Source: a bacterium endosymbiont of Escarpia laminata (GTDB lineage: Bacteria > Pseudomonadota > Gammaproteobacteria > Chromatiales > Chromatiaceae). From it: a stretch of DNA of 60,043 nucleotides. Made by a program: the position numbers and the translations under genes. Location: assembly GCA_003660235.1 (NCBI GenBank), contig QGON01000048.1, positions 1-60,043 of the forward strand. The letters are read 5' to 3'. Under the pieces are notes generated by a model. That model worked only from the letters and a program-made list of their open reading frames with translations. It was not told the DNA's origin and searched no databases. Below are positions 18,984 through 28,685 of the stretch, piece after piece. Numbering within the stretch: the first letter of the stretch is position 1; each line of letters begins with the position of its first letter.

Positions 18984-20369
18984 TTGAACACCTCTTCACT
19001 GCGCAACGCCCTGGCGGGGATCGTCGGCAACGACTCGGTACTCACCGATCCTGCCGACTGCCTGCCCTATGGCTATGACAACAGCCGCCTGCAGGCAATG
19101 CCGCAAGCGGTGGTCTTCGCCACCGAACACTCGCAGGTGGCGGCGCTCGCCCGTTTCTGCCACGAGCAACGGATCAGCCTGGTTGCCAGAGGCACGGGGA
19201 CCGGCACCACCGGCGCCACTGTGCCCATCGAAGGCGGCGTCCTGCTCTCCCTGGAACGCATGAATCGTATCCTCGAGATCGATCCCGACAACCGCCTGGC
19301 CAGGGTGGAGCCAGGTGTTACCAATCAGACGCTGCAAACAGCACTGGCGGAAAAGGGTTTTTTCTGGCCACCAGACCCAACCAGCGCATCGATCTGCACC
19401 ATCGGCGGAAACCTTGCCTACAATTCCGCGGGTCCCCGGGCGGTAAAATATGGAACCCCTCGCGAGAACACCCTCGGTCTCAAAGCGGTCCTCGGCAACG
19501 GTCAAACCATCCATACCGGCGTCAACACCACCAAGGGCGTGGTGGGTTACGACCTCACCCGCCTGCTGATCGGTTCCGAGGGTACACTGGGTCTGATCAC
19601 AGAAGCCACCCTCAAGCTGACTCCGCTACCGGAGACCAAACGAACCCTGCAGGCCAGTTACAAAGATATTCACACCGCCGCCCATGCGGTCTCCGCCATC
19701 ATGGCACAGCCTGTCACCCCCTGTGCGCTGGAGTTCATGGACGGTGCGGCACTGGCGATGGTACGGGACTTTTCGGATCTCAAACTCGATCCCGCGGTGG
19801 GTGCCCTGTTGATGATCGAGGTGGACGGTTCCGCACACAGCATTGAGTATGAGACCGCCGCCATCTCAGAAGCAGCGTCCAATCCGGGACTGCTGGAGAT
19901 ACACACTGCAGAGACAACAGAGGCCGTCGTTTCACTCTGGAAGACCCGCAAGGCGCTCTCACCGGCACTGCGCAATGTGGCACCCAAAAAGATCAATGAG
20001 GATGTGGTGGTGCCCGTCTCGCGCATCCCCGATCTGATAGGCGGTCTGGAGAGACTCTCCGCTGACACCGGTATCACCATCATCAACTTCGGCCATGCCG
20101 GAAATGGCAATATCCATGTCAACCTGCTGTTGGACCCGGATGACCCTGAGCAGATGAGCCTTGGCGAGCAGTGCCTGAGCCGCCTTTTCGATCTGACCCT
20201 GAGCCTCGGCGGCACCCTCTCCGGTGAACATGGCATCGGCCTGGTCAAACAGCCCTATATCGATCGTGAGATCGATCCGGTTACCCTGGAACTGATGCGT
20301 TGCATCAAACGGCAGTTCGATCCCCGGAATATTCTCAATCCGGGAAAAGTGTTCCCTAGCACCGCTTAG
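18984..20369 (+). CDS. FAD-linked oxidase, GlcD / D-lactate dehydrogenase type
   Basis: The 461-residue product has an FAD_binding_4 domain ([14 protein letters not shown], then [20 protein letters not shown]) and a C-terminal FAD-oxidase domain ending [11 protein letters not shown]...[11 protein letters not shown]. It should oxidise a 2-hydroxy acid such as glycolate or D-lactate and pass electrons to quinone. Glycolate is plausible because the window encodes Rubisco, whose oxygenase product feeds glycolate, but no glcE/glcF follow. The only fitting start is TTG at 18984, with a weak CCAGG site. It follows dolP by 12 bp. Confidence 0.9.
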   Translation: MNTSSLRNALAGIVGNDSVLTDPADCLPYGYDNSRLQAMPQAVVFATEHSQVAALARFCHEQRISLVARGTGTGTTGATVPIEGGVLLSLERMNRILEIDPDNRLARVEPGVTNQTLQTALAEKGFFWPPDPTSASICTIGGNLAYNSAGPRAVKYGTPRENTLGLKAVLGNGQTIHTGVNTTKGVVGYDLTRLLIGSEGTLGLITEATLKLTPLPETKRTLQASYKDIHTAAHAVSAIMAQPVTPCALEFMDGAALAMVRDFSDLKLDPAVGALLMIEVDGSAHSIEYETAAISEAASNPGLLEIHTAETTEAVVSLWKTRKALSPALRNVAPKKINEDVVVPVSRIPDLIGGLERLSADTGITIINFGHAGNGNIHVNLLLDPDDPEQMSLGEQCLSRLFDLTLSLGGTLSGEHGIGLVKQPYIDREIDPVTLELMRCIKRQFDPRNILNPGKVFPSTA

Positions 20370-20381
20370 TTTTGTGACCCG

Positions 20382-20461
20382 GGTTTCAGATTCCGGCCAT
20401 TCTGCCGACTCAATGTGAAGCAGTTCCTAAATATTTCTCTGTTCGGCCGTAATCTGAAGCC
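20382..20461. repeat. Imperfect inverted repeat
   Basis: GGTTTCAGATTCCGGCC (20382-20398) and GGCCGTAATCTGAAGCC (20445-20461) are inverted copies at 15 of 17 positions, separated by 46 bp. It lies between the oxidase and the next gene and could fold as a terminator-like or mobile-repeat structure. Confidence 0.5.
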
Positions 20462-20528
20462 ACAGGAGAGGGATAAAACCAGGGAGCGGCCAATCAGACC
20501 CGGTAACGACTTCGCAGAGGCAACCAAC

Positions 20529-20948
20529 ATGAACAACCTGAGACAAAAATCATTGAGCTTGGCCCTGTTGCTTGCGATTGGCACCGCCTCGACCTGCATT
20601 ATCGCAGAAGAGCGAACCCTGACTGTCGATGAAGAGGGTTTCTGCACCAGTCTCAGAACGGTAGACACCTCAGCTCTGTCGAAACAGCTTCGCAACCTGC
20701 AACAGAATCTAAAAAACCAGCAAATCGCACTTCAGCAACGCGTAGAGAAAGGCGCCTTTGGTGTTCTCGATGTCGCCATCACTATTCTTGCCCCTGGCGG
20801 CCTGGTCTACGCCGCAATCAAGCAGCAGACCCATTTTCAGGCGAAGAATCAGCTCGCACAAGTCTCGACCGATATGAATCAACTCTCCGTCGATCTTCTG
20901 AACTTCAACGAGGTCAACGGCAGCTATCAGGTAGCCGCGCTGCAATAA
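20529..20948 (+). CDS. Small exported protein of unknown function
   Basis: I do not recognise this 139-residue product. It starts at the ATG at 20529 with a signal peptide (MNNLRQK then a hydrophobic stretch to about residue 26). Residues 45-75 look like a coiled coil rich in Gln/Asn (QLRNLQQNLKNQQIALQQR). A hydrophobic segment follows near 84-100 (VLDVAITILAPGGLVYAAI), then a second helical stretch. It could be a periplasmic or inner-membrane-anchored protein. A REP pair and a bidirectional terminator follow. Confidence 0.6.
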   Translation: MNNLRQKSLSLALLLAIGTASTCIIAEERTLTVDEEGFCTSLRTVDTSALSKQLRNLQQNLKNQQIALQQRVEKGAFGVLDVAITILAPGGLVYAAIKQQTHFQAKNQLAQVSTDMNQLSVDLLNFNEVNGSYQVAALQ

Positions 20949-20962
20949 GCCAAGCCGGGGTT

Positions 20963-21060
20963 GCCGGTTCCGCTACGCTTGAACCGGCCTACCCAAGAAT
21001 AAACCATCCCGCCACCGTTCTTCTCAGGATGTAGGCCTGATCAAGCGTAGCGGATCAGGC
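20963..21060. repeat. Pair of inverted REP-type palindromes
   Basis: Unit 1 (20963-20988) has arms GCCGGTTC/GAACCGGC around the loop CGCTACGCTT. Unit 2 (21035-21060) has arms GCCTGATC/GATCAGGC around AAGCGTAGCG, the reverse complement of the first loop. Both have GTAG (or CTAC in unit 1) at the same foot. The same loop and foot recur at 57138-57225. Confidence 0.85.
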
Positions 21061-21075
21061 ATTCCGGTGAACCCA

Positions 21076-21114
21076 GGCAACAAAAAACCGGCATCAAGCC
21101 GGTTTTTTGTTGCC
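21076..21114. terminator. Bidirectional rho-independent terminator
   Basis: GGCAACAAAAAACCGGC and its 17-bp perfect inverted copy flank ATCAA. Each strand reads a GC stem followed by TTTTTT. It lies between the convergent 20529 gene and sulP. Confidence 0.9.
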
Positions 21115-21130
21115 TGTCGGTGATTAAAGA

Positions 21131-22891
21131 TCAATCAACCTGACGCCGCAGCGGGCACTGGGTGCGATCATAATCATCGCCCAAGCCATCCCAGGCATAG
21201 TTCAAAGCGAACTGGATACGCGAGAAGAAATGGTCCGGCCCAATCTCTTCAAGCAGGTGAGTATTACGGATAGTATCCATAAACTGTTTCTTCATCCGCG
21301 CCACCAGAAATTCGATATTATTCGATTTCAGACGCTCGGCCAGATGGCGCAGCACCTCTTCGCCAGTGGAGTCGATCTGGTTGATGCCCTCGCCATCGAT
21401 AATGATATAGCGCAGCTTGGGTTTACTCGCCACCAGCTCCAGCACCTTGTCCTCAAAATATCCGGCATTGGCAAAATAGAGCGAACCATCGAAACGCAAT
21501 AGCTGAATATAATCACTGGTGGGCAGCGGGTGCACGGAGATATCCCGCATGGTGCCATCGTGGTAACGGGAGAGCACTGCCACGCGCGGGCGCATGGAAC
21601 GCACGATAAACAATGAAATGGAGAGTATTAGACCCACCAGAATACCGATCTCCAGATGCGGCGCCATATAAAGCGTGAGCAACATGGTGACCACCGCCAC
21701 GAACGCATCCTGCTTTTCAGCCTTCCAGGCATGGATGATCGGTTTAATCTTGATCAGATTGATAACCGCCAGAATGATGACTGCGGCCAGGGTCGCCTGG
21801 GGCAGATGATAGAGCAGCGGAGTCAGGAACAGCAGCGTGATACCCACCACCAGACCCGTGACGACCGAGGAGAAACCGGTGACCGCTCCGTTATCGATAT
21901 TGACTGCGGAACGGGAGAAGGAGCCGGAAACCGGATAGCCGGAGAAGAGGCCGGAGGTTATGTTACTCAGGCCCTGTCCGATCAGCTCCTGGTTGGCATC
22001 CAGCTTCTGGCGGGTGCGGGCAGCCATCGCCTTGGCGATGGAGATCGCCTCCATGAAGCCGATCAGCGCAATGATCACCGCCGTAGTCATCAACTGCGTG
22101 GCTATGTCCCAGTCAATACCGCTGGGGATGGCGATGGGTGGCAGTCCAGCGGGGATGCTACCCACAACCTTGCCTCCCATGTCGCTCTCAAAACCGAGCA
22201 ACCAGGCCGCGACGGTAGTCACCACCACAGCCGCCAGCACACTGGGGATCTTTGGCAAATATTTCTTCAGCCCGACCATAATGCCGATGGCCACCACGGC
22301 AAATGCCAGCGTCATCATGTGAGTATCATGCATGGCCGCAACAACCACATTGTAGACTTTCTCAGAGTGGTGGGGCGCACTCTCTGCGGTCACACCGAAC
22401 AGCTTGCTCAACTGGGAGGTGGCAATGATGATGGCCCCGGCATTCGTGAAACCGACCACCACAGGGTGAGATAGCAGATCGACCAGCACGCCAAGGCGCA
22501 GCAGACCGAGCGAGATTTGGAATACGCCGACGAATAACGCCAGCAGCACCGCGTAGACCAGGAAACCCTCGGGATTGGCTGCGGCGATCGGCTCCAGTGC
22601 GGCGGCCGTCATCAGGGAGACCACCGCGACAGGCCCGGTTGCCAACTGCCGGGATGAGCCGAAGAAGGCTGCGATCATGGGCGGCAGAAAGGAGGCGTAA
22701 AGTCCGTAGTAGGCGGGCAAACCTGCCAGTTGAGCGTAGGCCATGGATTGGGGGACCAGTACCAGCGCAACAGTAATCCCCGCAAGGATGTCGGCCTTCA
22801 GGACCTTACCGTCGCGCAGTTCGCCAATCCAGCCGAAGAACGGCAGGAAACATTGCCGCAAGTAAGCGACTACGTCGTTTAGCCCAATCAC
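21131..22891 (-). CDS. SulP-family anion transporter with STAS domain
   Basis: SulP proteins move sulfate, bicarbonate or related anions. The 586-residue product has the family signature PQSMAYAQLAGLPAYYGLYASFLPP near residues 47-75. About ten to fourteen membrane segments follow to about residue 430, and a C-terminal STAS domain lies near 450-560 (YIIIDGEGINQIDSTGEEVL). The GTG start at 22891 has AGGGGG five bases upstream. It is divergent from nhaD and close to prk. Na+-coupled bicarbonate uptake (BicA type) is possible but not shown. Confidence 0.9.
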   Translation of the reverse strand: MIGLNDVVAYLRQCFLPFFGWIGELRDGKVLKADILAGITVALVLVPQSMAYAQLAGLPAYYGLYASFLPPMIAAFFGSSRQLATGPVAVVSLMTAAALEPIAAANPEGFLVYAVLLALFVGVFQISLGLLRLGVLVDLLSHPVVVGFTNAGAIIIATSQLSKLFGVTAESAPHHSEKVYNVVVAAMHDTHMMTLAFAVVAIGIMVGLKKYLPKIPSVLAAVVVTTVAAWLLGFESDMGGKVVGSIPAGLPPIAIPSGIDWDIATQLMTTAVIIALIGFMEAISIAKAMAARTRQKLDANQELIGQGLSNITSGLFSGYPVSGSFSRSAVNIDNGAVTGFSSVVTGLVVGITLLFLTPLLYHLPQATLAAVIILAVINLIKIKPIIHAWKAEKQDAFVAVVTMLLTLYMAPHLEIGILVGLILSISLFIVRSMRPRVAVLSRYHDGTMRDISVHPLPTSDYIQLLRFDGSLYFANAGYFEDKVLELVASKPKLRYIIIDGEGINQIDSTGEEVLRHLAERLKSNNIEFLVARMKKQFMDTIRNTHLLEEIGPDHFFSRIQFALNYAWDGLGDDYDRTQCPLRRQVD

Positions 22892-23229
22892 TGTAACCCC
22901 CTGAGAAAATAAAGTTAATCACCGCTATCTGGCTGTCAAAAGAGCAACAGTATCCAGCAGTGAAGAATGCCCGACACCCTGAATTCCAGCCGACCGACCC
23001 AGCGCCGCCCATCGATAATTTGGGCAGCAAATAAGTTTATACTAATTAACTACTTTTTACGAGGGCATACCGAAAGTAATGTAACGACTCAATAAATCTG
23101 CGGTAACATGCGTTAAAGTGATATAAAATCCTGCCGCTACTAAAAGGGCATGAAGGCAGCACCTCGACTATTGTTGCCGGCAAAATGCTGTCAATTAAGA
23201 CACTAATAACTTCCAAGGGAGCAAGCGCT
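22892..23229. other. Divergent sulP-nhaD intergenic region
   Basis: About 340 bp with no gene seen. It is AT-rich in the middle. The plus-strand segment around 23129-23139 (GTGATATAAAA) holds a TATAAA -10-like box that could serve nhaD. No clear operator was found. Confidence 0.4.
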
Positions 23230-24699
23230 GTGCGATTCCTGTTACCACTTCTACTCTTGATTCTGCCTGGGATAAGCCTTGCGTCCGGACGTGGCGAAAA
23301 CCACCTGATTCTTACCGACCACTGGGTGGGTTTTACGGCAATCGCCATCTTTGTGGTGGCCTATCTGCTGGTTATGGCGGAGGAATTTACCCACCTGCGC
23401 AAATCAAAACCGGTGATTCTGGCTGCAGGCCTGATCTGGGCCATCGTCGCCTGGTACTATCAGCAACACGGCCTGCCTCACGCCGCTGAGGTTGCGGTAC
23501 GACACAACCTGCTCGAATACGCTGAATTGATGCTATTCCTGCTGGTGGCGATGACCTATATCAACGCCATGGATGAACGCAATGTGTTCGAGTCACTGCG
23601 TTCATTGCTGGTACGCAAAGGATTCGGCTTCCGCCAACTCTTCTGGATCACCGGCGGACTCGCCTTCTTCATCTCCCCGGTGGCCGACAATCTGACCACC
23701 GCCCTGCTGATGTGCGCGGTGGTACTGGCGGTGGGCGGCAGCAACAACAAGTTCATACTGCTTGCCTGCATCAATATTGTGGTTGCGGCCAACGCCGGCG
23801 GTGCCTTCAGCCCCTTCGGCGACATCACCACCCTGATGGTATGGCAGAAGAACATCACCACGGCTCAGGGCCCCGTCGACTTTTTTGAGTTCTTCAATCT
23901 CTTTATCCCCTCGGTGGTCAACTGGCTGGTTCCGGCTGTGATCATGACCTTCGCCGTACCCAACGAAAAGCCTGCGGGTGGCGGTGAGGATGCCAAAATG
24001 AAGCGCGGCGCCAAGCGCATCATCTTGCTGTTCCTGGCCACCATCGTCACTGCGGTAAGTTTCCACAACTTCATCCACTTGCCACCCGTGATCGGCATGC
24101 TGACCGGCCTGGCCTACCTGCAATTCTTCGGTTACTACCTGAAGAAGACCTACCACAAAGAGCTGGCCACCACCAATGGTGAAGCCACCACCGAGTTGGA
24201 GCACGATGAGCAGATGGGTGACCCCATCGCCTTCGACATCTTCAACAAAATCGCCCGGGCGGAGTGGGACACCCTGCTCTTCTTCTACGGCGTGGTGCTC
24301 TGTGTCGGCGGTCTGGGATTCATCGGCTATCTGGCACTGGCCTCCGATGTCATGTACACCCAGTGGGGCGTTACCATGGGCCTCAGCCCCGAGATGAGCG
24401 CCACCCCAGCCAATGTGGCCGTAGGTGTACTCTCCGCCATCGTCGACAATATTCCGGTGATGTTCGCGGTACTCACCATGATGCCGGAGATGTCCGAGGG
24501 TCAATGGCTGCTGGCCACCCTGACCGCCGGTGTTGGCGGCAGCATGCTCTCCATCGGCTCCGCAGCCGGCGTAGCGCTGATGGGTCAGGCCCGGGGCAAG
24601 TACACTTTCTTTGGCCACATGAAATGGATGCCGGTGATAGCCTTGGGCTACGTGGCCAGCATATTCACCCACATCTGGATCAACTCGCACCTCTTCTGA
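23230..24699 (+). CDS. nhaD: Na+/H+ antiporter NhaD
   Basis: NhaD exports Na+ in exchange for protons. From the GTG at 23230 the protein has 489 residues and begins MRFLLPLLLLILPG, an N-terminal hydrophobic segment. AAGGGAG lies 8 bp upstream of this GTG. An ATG at 23185 is in frame but has no ribosome site. Family features include LTDHWVGF, EYAELMLFLLVAMTYINAM, FFISPVADNLTTALLM, and ANAGGAFSPFGDITTLMVW. The C-terminal part has IVDNIPVMFAVLTM and GSAAGVALMGQARGKYTF. It lies upstream of prk in the same direction. Confidence 0.94.
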   Translation: MRFLLPLLLLILPGISLASGRGENHLILTDHWVGFTAIAIFVVAYLLVMAEEFTHLRKSKPVILAAGLIWAIVAWYYQQHGLPHAAEVAVRHNLLEYAELMLFLLVAMTYINAMDERNVFESLRSLLVRKGFGFRQLFWITGGLAFFISPVADNLTTALLMCAVVLAVGGSNNKFILLACINIVVAANAGGAFSPFGDITTLMVWQKNITTAQGPVDFFEFFNLFIPSVVNWLVPAVIMTFAVPNEKPAGGGEDAKMKRGAKRIILLFLATIVTAVSFHNFIHLPPVIGMLTGLAYLQFFGYYLKKTYHKELATTNGEATTELEHDEQMGDPIAFDIFNKIARAEWDTLLFFYGVVLCVGGLGFIGYLALASDVMYTQWGVTMGLSPEMSATPANVAVGVLSAIVDNIPVMFAVLTMMPEMSEGQWLLATLTAGVGGSMLSIGSAAGVALMGQARGKYTFFGHMKWMPVIALGYVASIFTHIWINSHLF

Positions 24700-24708
24700 C
24701 TCAGCCTT

Positions 24709-24735
24709 AAAGGCCCGCCAACAGGCGGGCCTTTT
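24709..24735 (+). terminator. Terminator after nhaD
   Basis: AAAGGCCCGCC, loop AACA, GGCGGGCCTTTT. It is a strong 11-bp stem with a T-run, nine bases after the stop codon. Confidence 0.9.
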
Positions 24736-24773
24736 CCCTATCCCTTCCGCCCTGTGGAATTACCCATTCTCCG

Positions 24774-24782
24774 TGGTATAGT
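24774..24782 (+). promoter_or_regulatory. Extended -10 promoter candidate for prk
   Basis: TGGTATAGT fits an extended -10 element (TGn then TATAAT-like). No good -35 is present. It lies between the nhaD terminator and prk, about 100 bp before the prk start codon. Confidence 0.35.
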
Positions 24783-24884
24783 TGGCCCCACTCAGAATTC
24801 ATGTCTTGCCGAAAACTGAAGCGTAACGCACCCTTTTGGGGCGGTTTCCGGTTAGGTCAAAACGATTGCATAGGGGAGTAATTC

Positions 24885-25751
24885 ATGTCTAAGAAACACC
24901 CAATCGTAGCAGTTACCGGTTCTTCCGGAGCTGGCACCACTACCGTCAAGCTTGCCTTAGAGCACATTTTCTACCGCGATGGTTTCACCCCCGCCATAGT
25001 TGAGGGCGACAGCTTCCACCGCTACAACCGCGTCGAGATGCGCGAGAAAATGGTAGGGGGCATGTCCCACTTCGGTCCCGAAGCCAACCGCTTCGACAAG
25101 ATCGAAGAGCTGTTCAAGACTTACGGTGAGACCGGTTCCGGTCAGAAACGCTACTACCTGCACTCCGAAGAGGAGGCTGCCGAACACAACGCCCGTCTTG
25201 GCGTCGACAAGAAACCGGGTGAGTTCACCCCATGGGAGACGATTCCAGAGGGGACTGACCTGCTGTTTTACGAAGGCCTGCACGGCTTGGCAGTAAACGG
25301 TGACGACGTCGTCGCCCAGCACGTGGATCTGGGTGTGGGCGTAGTACCCATCGTCAACCTGGAGTGGATTCAGAAGATCTTCCGCGACAACGCCGAGCGT
25401 GGTTACAGCGAGGAGGCTATCGTCGACACCATCATGCGGCGCATGCCCGACTACATCAACCACATTACCCCGCAGTTCTCACGCACCGACATCAACTTCC
25501 AGCGCGTCCCCACGGTTGACACCTCCAACCCATTCATCGCCCGTGACATCCCGACTCCTGACGAGAGTTTCGTGGTTATCCGCTTTAAGGATACGAAGAA
25601 GTTCGGTACCGACTTCCCCTATCTGCTCTCCATGGTCGACGGATCTTTCATGTCACGCCGCAACAGCATCGTGGTGCCCGGCGGCAAGATGGGATTCGCC
25701 ATGGAGATCATCCTGCAGCCCATCATCGAACGCATGATGGATGCGCGTTAG
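24885..25751 (+). CDS. prk: Phosphoribulokinase
   Basis: Prk phosphorylates ribulose 5-phosphate to make ribulose 1,5-bisphosphate, the Rubisco substrate. The 288-residue product is the usual length for the proteobacterial type. It has the P-loop GSSGAGTTT (residues 12-20), the substrate segment VEGDSFHRYNR, and FYEGLHGL with the catalytic aspartate-type region around it. GGGGAG precedes the ATG by seven bases. It has its own terminator and works with cbbM at 31333. Confidence 0.97.
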   Translation: MSKKHPIVAVTGSSGAGTTTVKLALEHIFYRDGFTPAIVEGDSFHRYNRVEMREKMVGGMSHFGPEANRFDKIEELFKTYGETGSGQKRYYLHSEEEAAEHNARLGVDKKPGEFTPWETIPEGTDLLFYEGLHGLAVNGDDVVAQHVDLGVGVVPIVNLEWIQKIFRDNAERGYSEEAIVDTIMRRMPDYINHITPQFSRTDINFQRVPTVDTSNPFIARDIPTPDESFVVIRFKDTKKFGTDFPYLLSMVDGSFMSRRNSIVVPGGKMGFAMEIILQPIIERMMDAR

Positions 25752-25774
25752 GTCTAGCGCCTGCCTTCGAAAAA

Positions 25775-25810
25775 AACTGCGGTGGCCTTACGGTCGCCGC
25801 GGTTTTTTTT
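25775..25810 (+). terminator. Terminator after prk
   Basis: AACTGCGGTGGCC, loop TTAC, GGTCGCCGCGGTT with a T8 run. The stem has small mismatches. It separates prk from the convergent gloB. Confidence 0.85.
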
Positions 25811-25838
25811 GGCCGCCAATGGCCCTCCCGACAGCCTC

Positions 25839-26618
25839 CTAATCGTACTCCCGGTCTTTCCAGTTTCGCAGCGCGGTAAAGACTGCCTCATTGCCGGTAA
25901 GTTTTCTGCCGGCATAACGTTCAGCGGCGACAATCACATCCTTTACACCTGTACGCAAGAAGGGGTTGGTGGCCAGTTCGGTAGCCAGCGGCGCGGGGAG
26001 TGTCGGCCTACCCGACTCCCGACTGGCCCGGTCTGCCAGCAAACGCAATTTGATCGCCTCGCTCTCCGGTTCCACCCAGGCGGCGAAACCCAGGTTATCC
26101 AGCGTGTACTCATGGGCGCAGTAGACCTGTGTCTCCGCAGGTAAGCCTGCAATGCGCAGCAGTGATGCGGCCAGTGCCTCATGGGTACCATCAAAGACTC
26201 TGCCGCACCCGGCAGCGAAGAGCGTGTCGCCACAAAACAGGGCATCTTCACCAAGATAGGAGACGTGACCCGCAGTATGGCCGGGGGTATCCAGCACCCT
26301 GAGCCTCGTCGTCATGCCGGGTAGTTCGATCAGATCACCCTCGGTTACCCGCCGGTTCACGCCGGGTATCGGTTCCTTTGCGGGACCGAATACCTCGATG
26401 TCCGGGAACCGCTGCAACAGGCCGGGAATTCCGCCGACATGATCTGAGTGGTGGTGAGTCACCAGAATTGCCCCCAGCTTCAGGGATGCCTGTTCCAGGT
26501 ATGCCGCCACCGGCCCCGTTTCTCCGGGATCCACCACAACCCCAAGGGAGACGCCCGGCTCGGATATCAGCCAGATATAGTTGTCGGCAAAACTGGGGAT
26601 CGGGGTGACATCAAACAT
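25839..26618 (-). CDS. gloB: Hydroxyacylglutathione hydrolase (glyoxalase II)
   Basis: GloB hydrolyses S-lactoylglutathione to D-lactate in methylglyoxal detoxification. The 259-residue product has the metallo-beta-lactamase motif THHHSDHVGG, the second metal site DTPGHTAGHVSYL, and FCGDTLFAAGCGRVFDGT. The C-terminal substrate part includes YCAHEYTLDNLGFA. It lies 15 bp downstream of dxs on the same strand, so it is probably co-transcribed. Confidence 0.95.
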   Translation of the reverse strand: MFDVTPIPSFADNYIWLISEPGVSLGVVVDPGETGPVAAYLEQASLKLGAILVTHHHSDHVGGIPGLLQRFPDIEVFGPAKEPIPGVNRRVTEGDLIELPGMTTRLRVLDTPGHTAGHVSYLGEDALFCGDTLFAAGCGRVFDGTHEALAASLLRIAGLPAETQVYCAHEYTLDNLGFAAWVEPESEAIKLRLLADRASRESGRPTLPAPLATELATNPFLRTGVKDVIVAAERYAGRKLTGNEAVFTALRNWKDREYD

Positions 26619-26633
26619 AGGAGCAGGCCAGCG

Positions 26634-28559
26634 TCAGGCAGACGATTTCACGGCTTTCAGCGGATTCTCCTGCAACGCCTGATTCACCGACGCCAGAATA
26701 CCCACCACATCCAGACCACATTCGCTGAGTTGTTCCTGGTGGCTCGCGTGATGGATATATCGATCAGGCAGACCAAGATTCATCACCCTTACCTGGTGTC
26801 CAACCCTGGCCAGGTACTCGTTGACCGCCGAACCTGCGCCACCCTGAACCAGGTTCTCTTCCAGGGTCACCAGAATCTCATGCCGTGATGCCAGATCAAG
26901 AATCAGCGCCTCATCCAGCGGCTTTACGAAGCGCATATTGGCAACCGTGGCATGCAGGGACTCCGCAGCCTCCATCGCCGGCGCCAACAGGGAACCAAAG
27001 GCCAGCAGAGCGACCTGCTGTCCATCCCGCCGAATCTCCCCTTTTCCGAGGGGCAAAGGGTGAACCGGACGGCTGACAGCCACACCCGGACCGCTCCCCC
27101 GCGGATAGCGGACCATCGCCGGCCCCGGGTATTCGTAGGCGGTCTGCAACATCCGGCTGCATTCATTTTCATCAGCCGGGGTCATAACCACCATATTCGG
27201 TACTACCCGGACAAAGCTCAGATCGAGGCTGCCGGCATGGGTCGCACCATCCGCGCCCACCTGCCCGGCACGATCCACCGCAAACGTGACATCGAGATTC
27301 TGCATGGCAATGTCGTGCAGCAACTGATCGTAGGCCCGTTGCAGGAAGGATGAGTAGATGGCCACCACCGGCTTCACTCCCTCACAGGCGAGACCGGCAG
27401 CAAAGGTCAGGGCGTGCTGTTCCGCGATGCCGACATCAAAATAGCGCTTGGGAAACTGCCGGGAGAACTCAACCAAACCGGAGCCTTCGCACATCGCAGG
27501 CGTGATGGCCACCAATTTTTCATCTTCTGCCGCTACGTGGCAAAGCCAGTCGCCAAAGACTTGGGTATAGGTCGGCCCACCTGCCTTTTTTTGCATCTCA
27601 CCGGTAGCGGGATTGAACGGCGTTACTCCGTGATAGAAGCAGGGATCCTGTTCAGCGGGCTTAAAGCCGCGTCCCTTCTGGGTTACCACATGCAGCAACC
27701 GCGGCCCGGACATCTTGCGCATATTGCGCAGGGTCTTAGTCAGGGTATCCAGATCATGGCCATCGATTGGACCAATGTAGTTGAAACCCATCTCTTCAAA
27801 GAGCGTGCCAGGCATCACCATGCCCTTCATATGCTCTTCCCATTTTCCCATCAGTTCGCCCAGTTGCGGTGGCAAATGGCTGAGGGCGGACTTTCCACCC
27901 TCGCGCACCCGAGTATAAAAGTTCCCGGAGAGCAGGCGTGCCAGATGGTTACTGAAGGCACCAACCGGTTTGGAGATCGACATATCGTTGTCGTTGAGCA
28001 CCACCAGCAGATCCTGATCCAGGGCTCCCGCATGATTCAGTGCCTCAAAGGCCATCCCTGCCTGCATCGCGCTGTCCCCGATCACTGCGACGATTTTGCG
28101 GGACTCACCCCTCTGCTTCGCCGCCACCGCCATCCCAAGGGCGGCGCCGATAGAGGTACTCGAATGCCCCGTGCCGAAGACGTCATATTCGCTCTCGGTG
28201 CGTTTGGGAAAACCGGATAGACCGCCTTTCTGGCGCAGAGTCTGCATGCGCTCACGGCGTCCGGTAAGAATCTTATGGGGATAGGCCTGATGTCCGACAT
28301 CCCAGATCAACCGGTCTGCCGGGGTATCAAACACATAGTGCAGCGCGATGGTCAGTTCCACCACACCCAGCCCAGCAGCCAGATGCCCGCCTGTCTGAGA
28401 GACGATTTCAATCAGAAACCGGCGTAATTCGGTTGCCAGTTGCGGCAATTGGGAGGGCTCTAAACGTCTCAGGTCCGCAGGCAGATCGACCTGTTCCAGC
28501 AAAACGTAGCCGCCGGAGGGTGCAGCGTCGCCTGTTTGCTGGTTTTCAATTTCAGACAT
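26634..28559 (-). CDS. dxs: 1-deoxy-D-xylulose-5-phosphate synthase
   Basis: Dxs condenses pyruvate and glyceraldehyde 3-phosphate, the first step of the MEP isoprenoid pathway, using thiamine diphosphate. The 641-residue product is full length. It has [36 protein letters not shown], and the cofactor loop [14 protein letters not shown]. The central and C-terminal transketolase blocks [18 protein letters not shown] and MVRYPRGSG are present. It forms a pair with gloB. Confidence 0.97.
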   Translation of the reverse strand: MSEIENQQTGDAAPSGGYVLLEQVDLPADLRRLEPSQLPQLATELRRFLIEIVSQTGGHLAAGLGVVELTIALHYVFDTPADRLIWDVGHQAYPHKILTGRRERMQTLRQKGGLSGFPKRTESEYDVFGTGHSSTSIGAALGMAVAAKQRGESRKIVAVIGDSAMQAGMAFEALNHAGALDQDLLVVLNDNDMSISKPVGAFSNHLARLLSGNFYTRVREGGKSALSHLPPQLGELMGKWEEHMKGMVMPGTLFEEMGFNYIGPIDGHDLDTLTKTLRNMRKMSGPRLLHVVTQKGRGFKPAEQDPCFYHGVTPFNPATGEMQKKAGGPTYTQVFGDWLCHVAAEDEKLVAITPAMCEGSGLVEFSRQFPKRYFDVGIAEQHALTFAAGLACEGVKPVVAIYSSFLQRAYDQLLHDIAMQNLDVTFAVDRAGQVGADGATHAGSLDLSFVRVVPNMVVMTPADENECSRMLQTAYEYPGPAMVRYPRGSGPGVAVSRPVHPLPLGKGEIRRDGQQVALLAFGSLLAPAMEAAESLHATVANMRFVKPLDEALILDLASRHEILVTLEENLVQGGAGSAVNEYLARVGHQVRVMNLGLPDRYIHHASHQEQLSECGLDVVGILASVNQALQENPLKAVKSSA

Positions 28560-28685
28560 TTAGCGCCAATTCCAAAAGGTAGCTGTTCAGATCAAACCCC
28601 ATCAGGATGCAACCGACTGCCAACCCTACGATTTTGAATGATAGTGTAACTGGTTAGTCTAACGCATCATGGCCTAAGGCGCATT

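Noticed and set aside
21656-22474. 272-codon plus-strand frame inside sulP
   Set aside because: Antisense shadow of sulP; the His/Gln/Asp-rich translation is typical of a reversed membrane-protein gene.
23602-24690. 362-codon minus-strand frame inside nhaD
   Set aside because: Antisense shadow of a clear NhaD gene.
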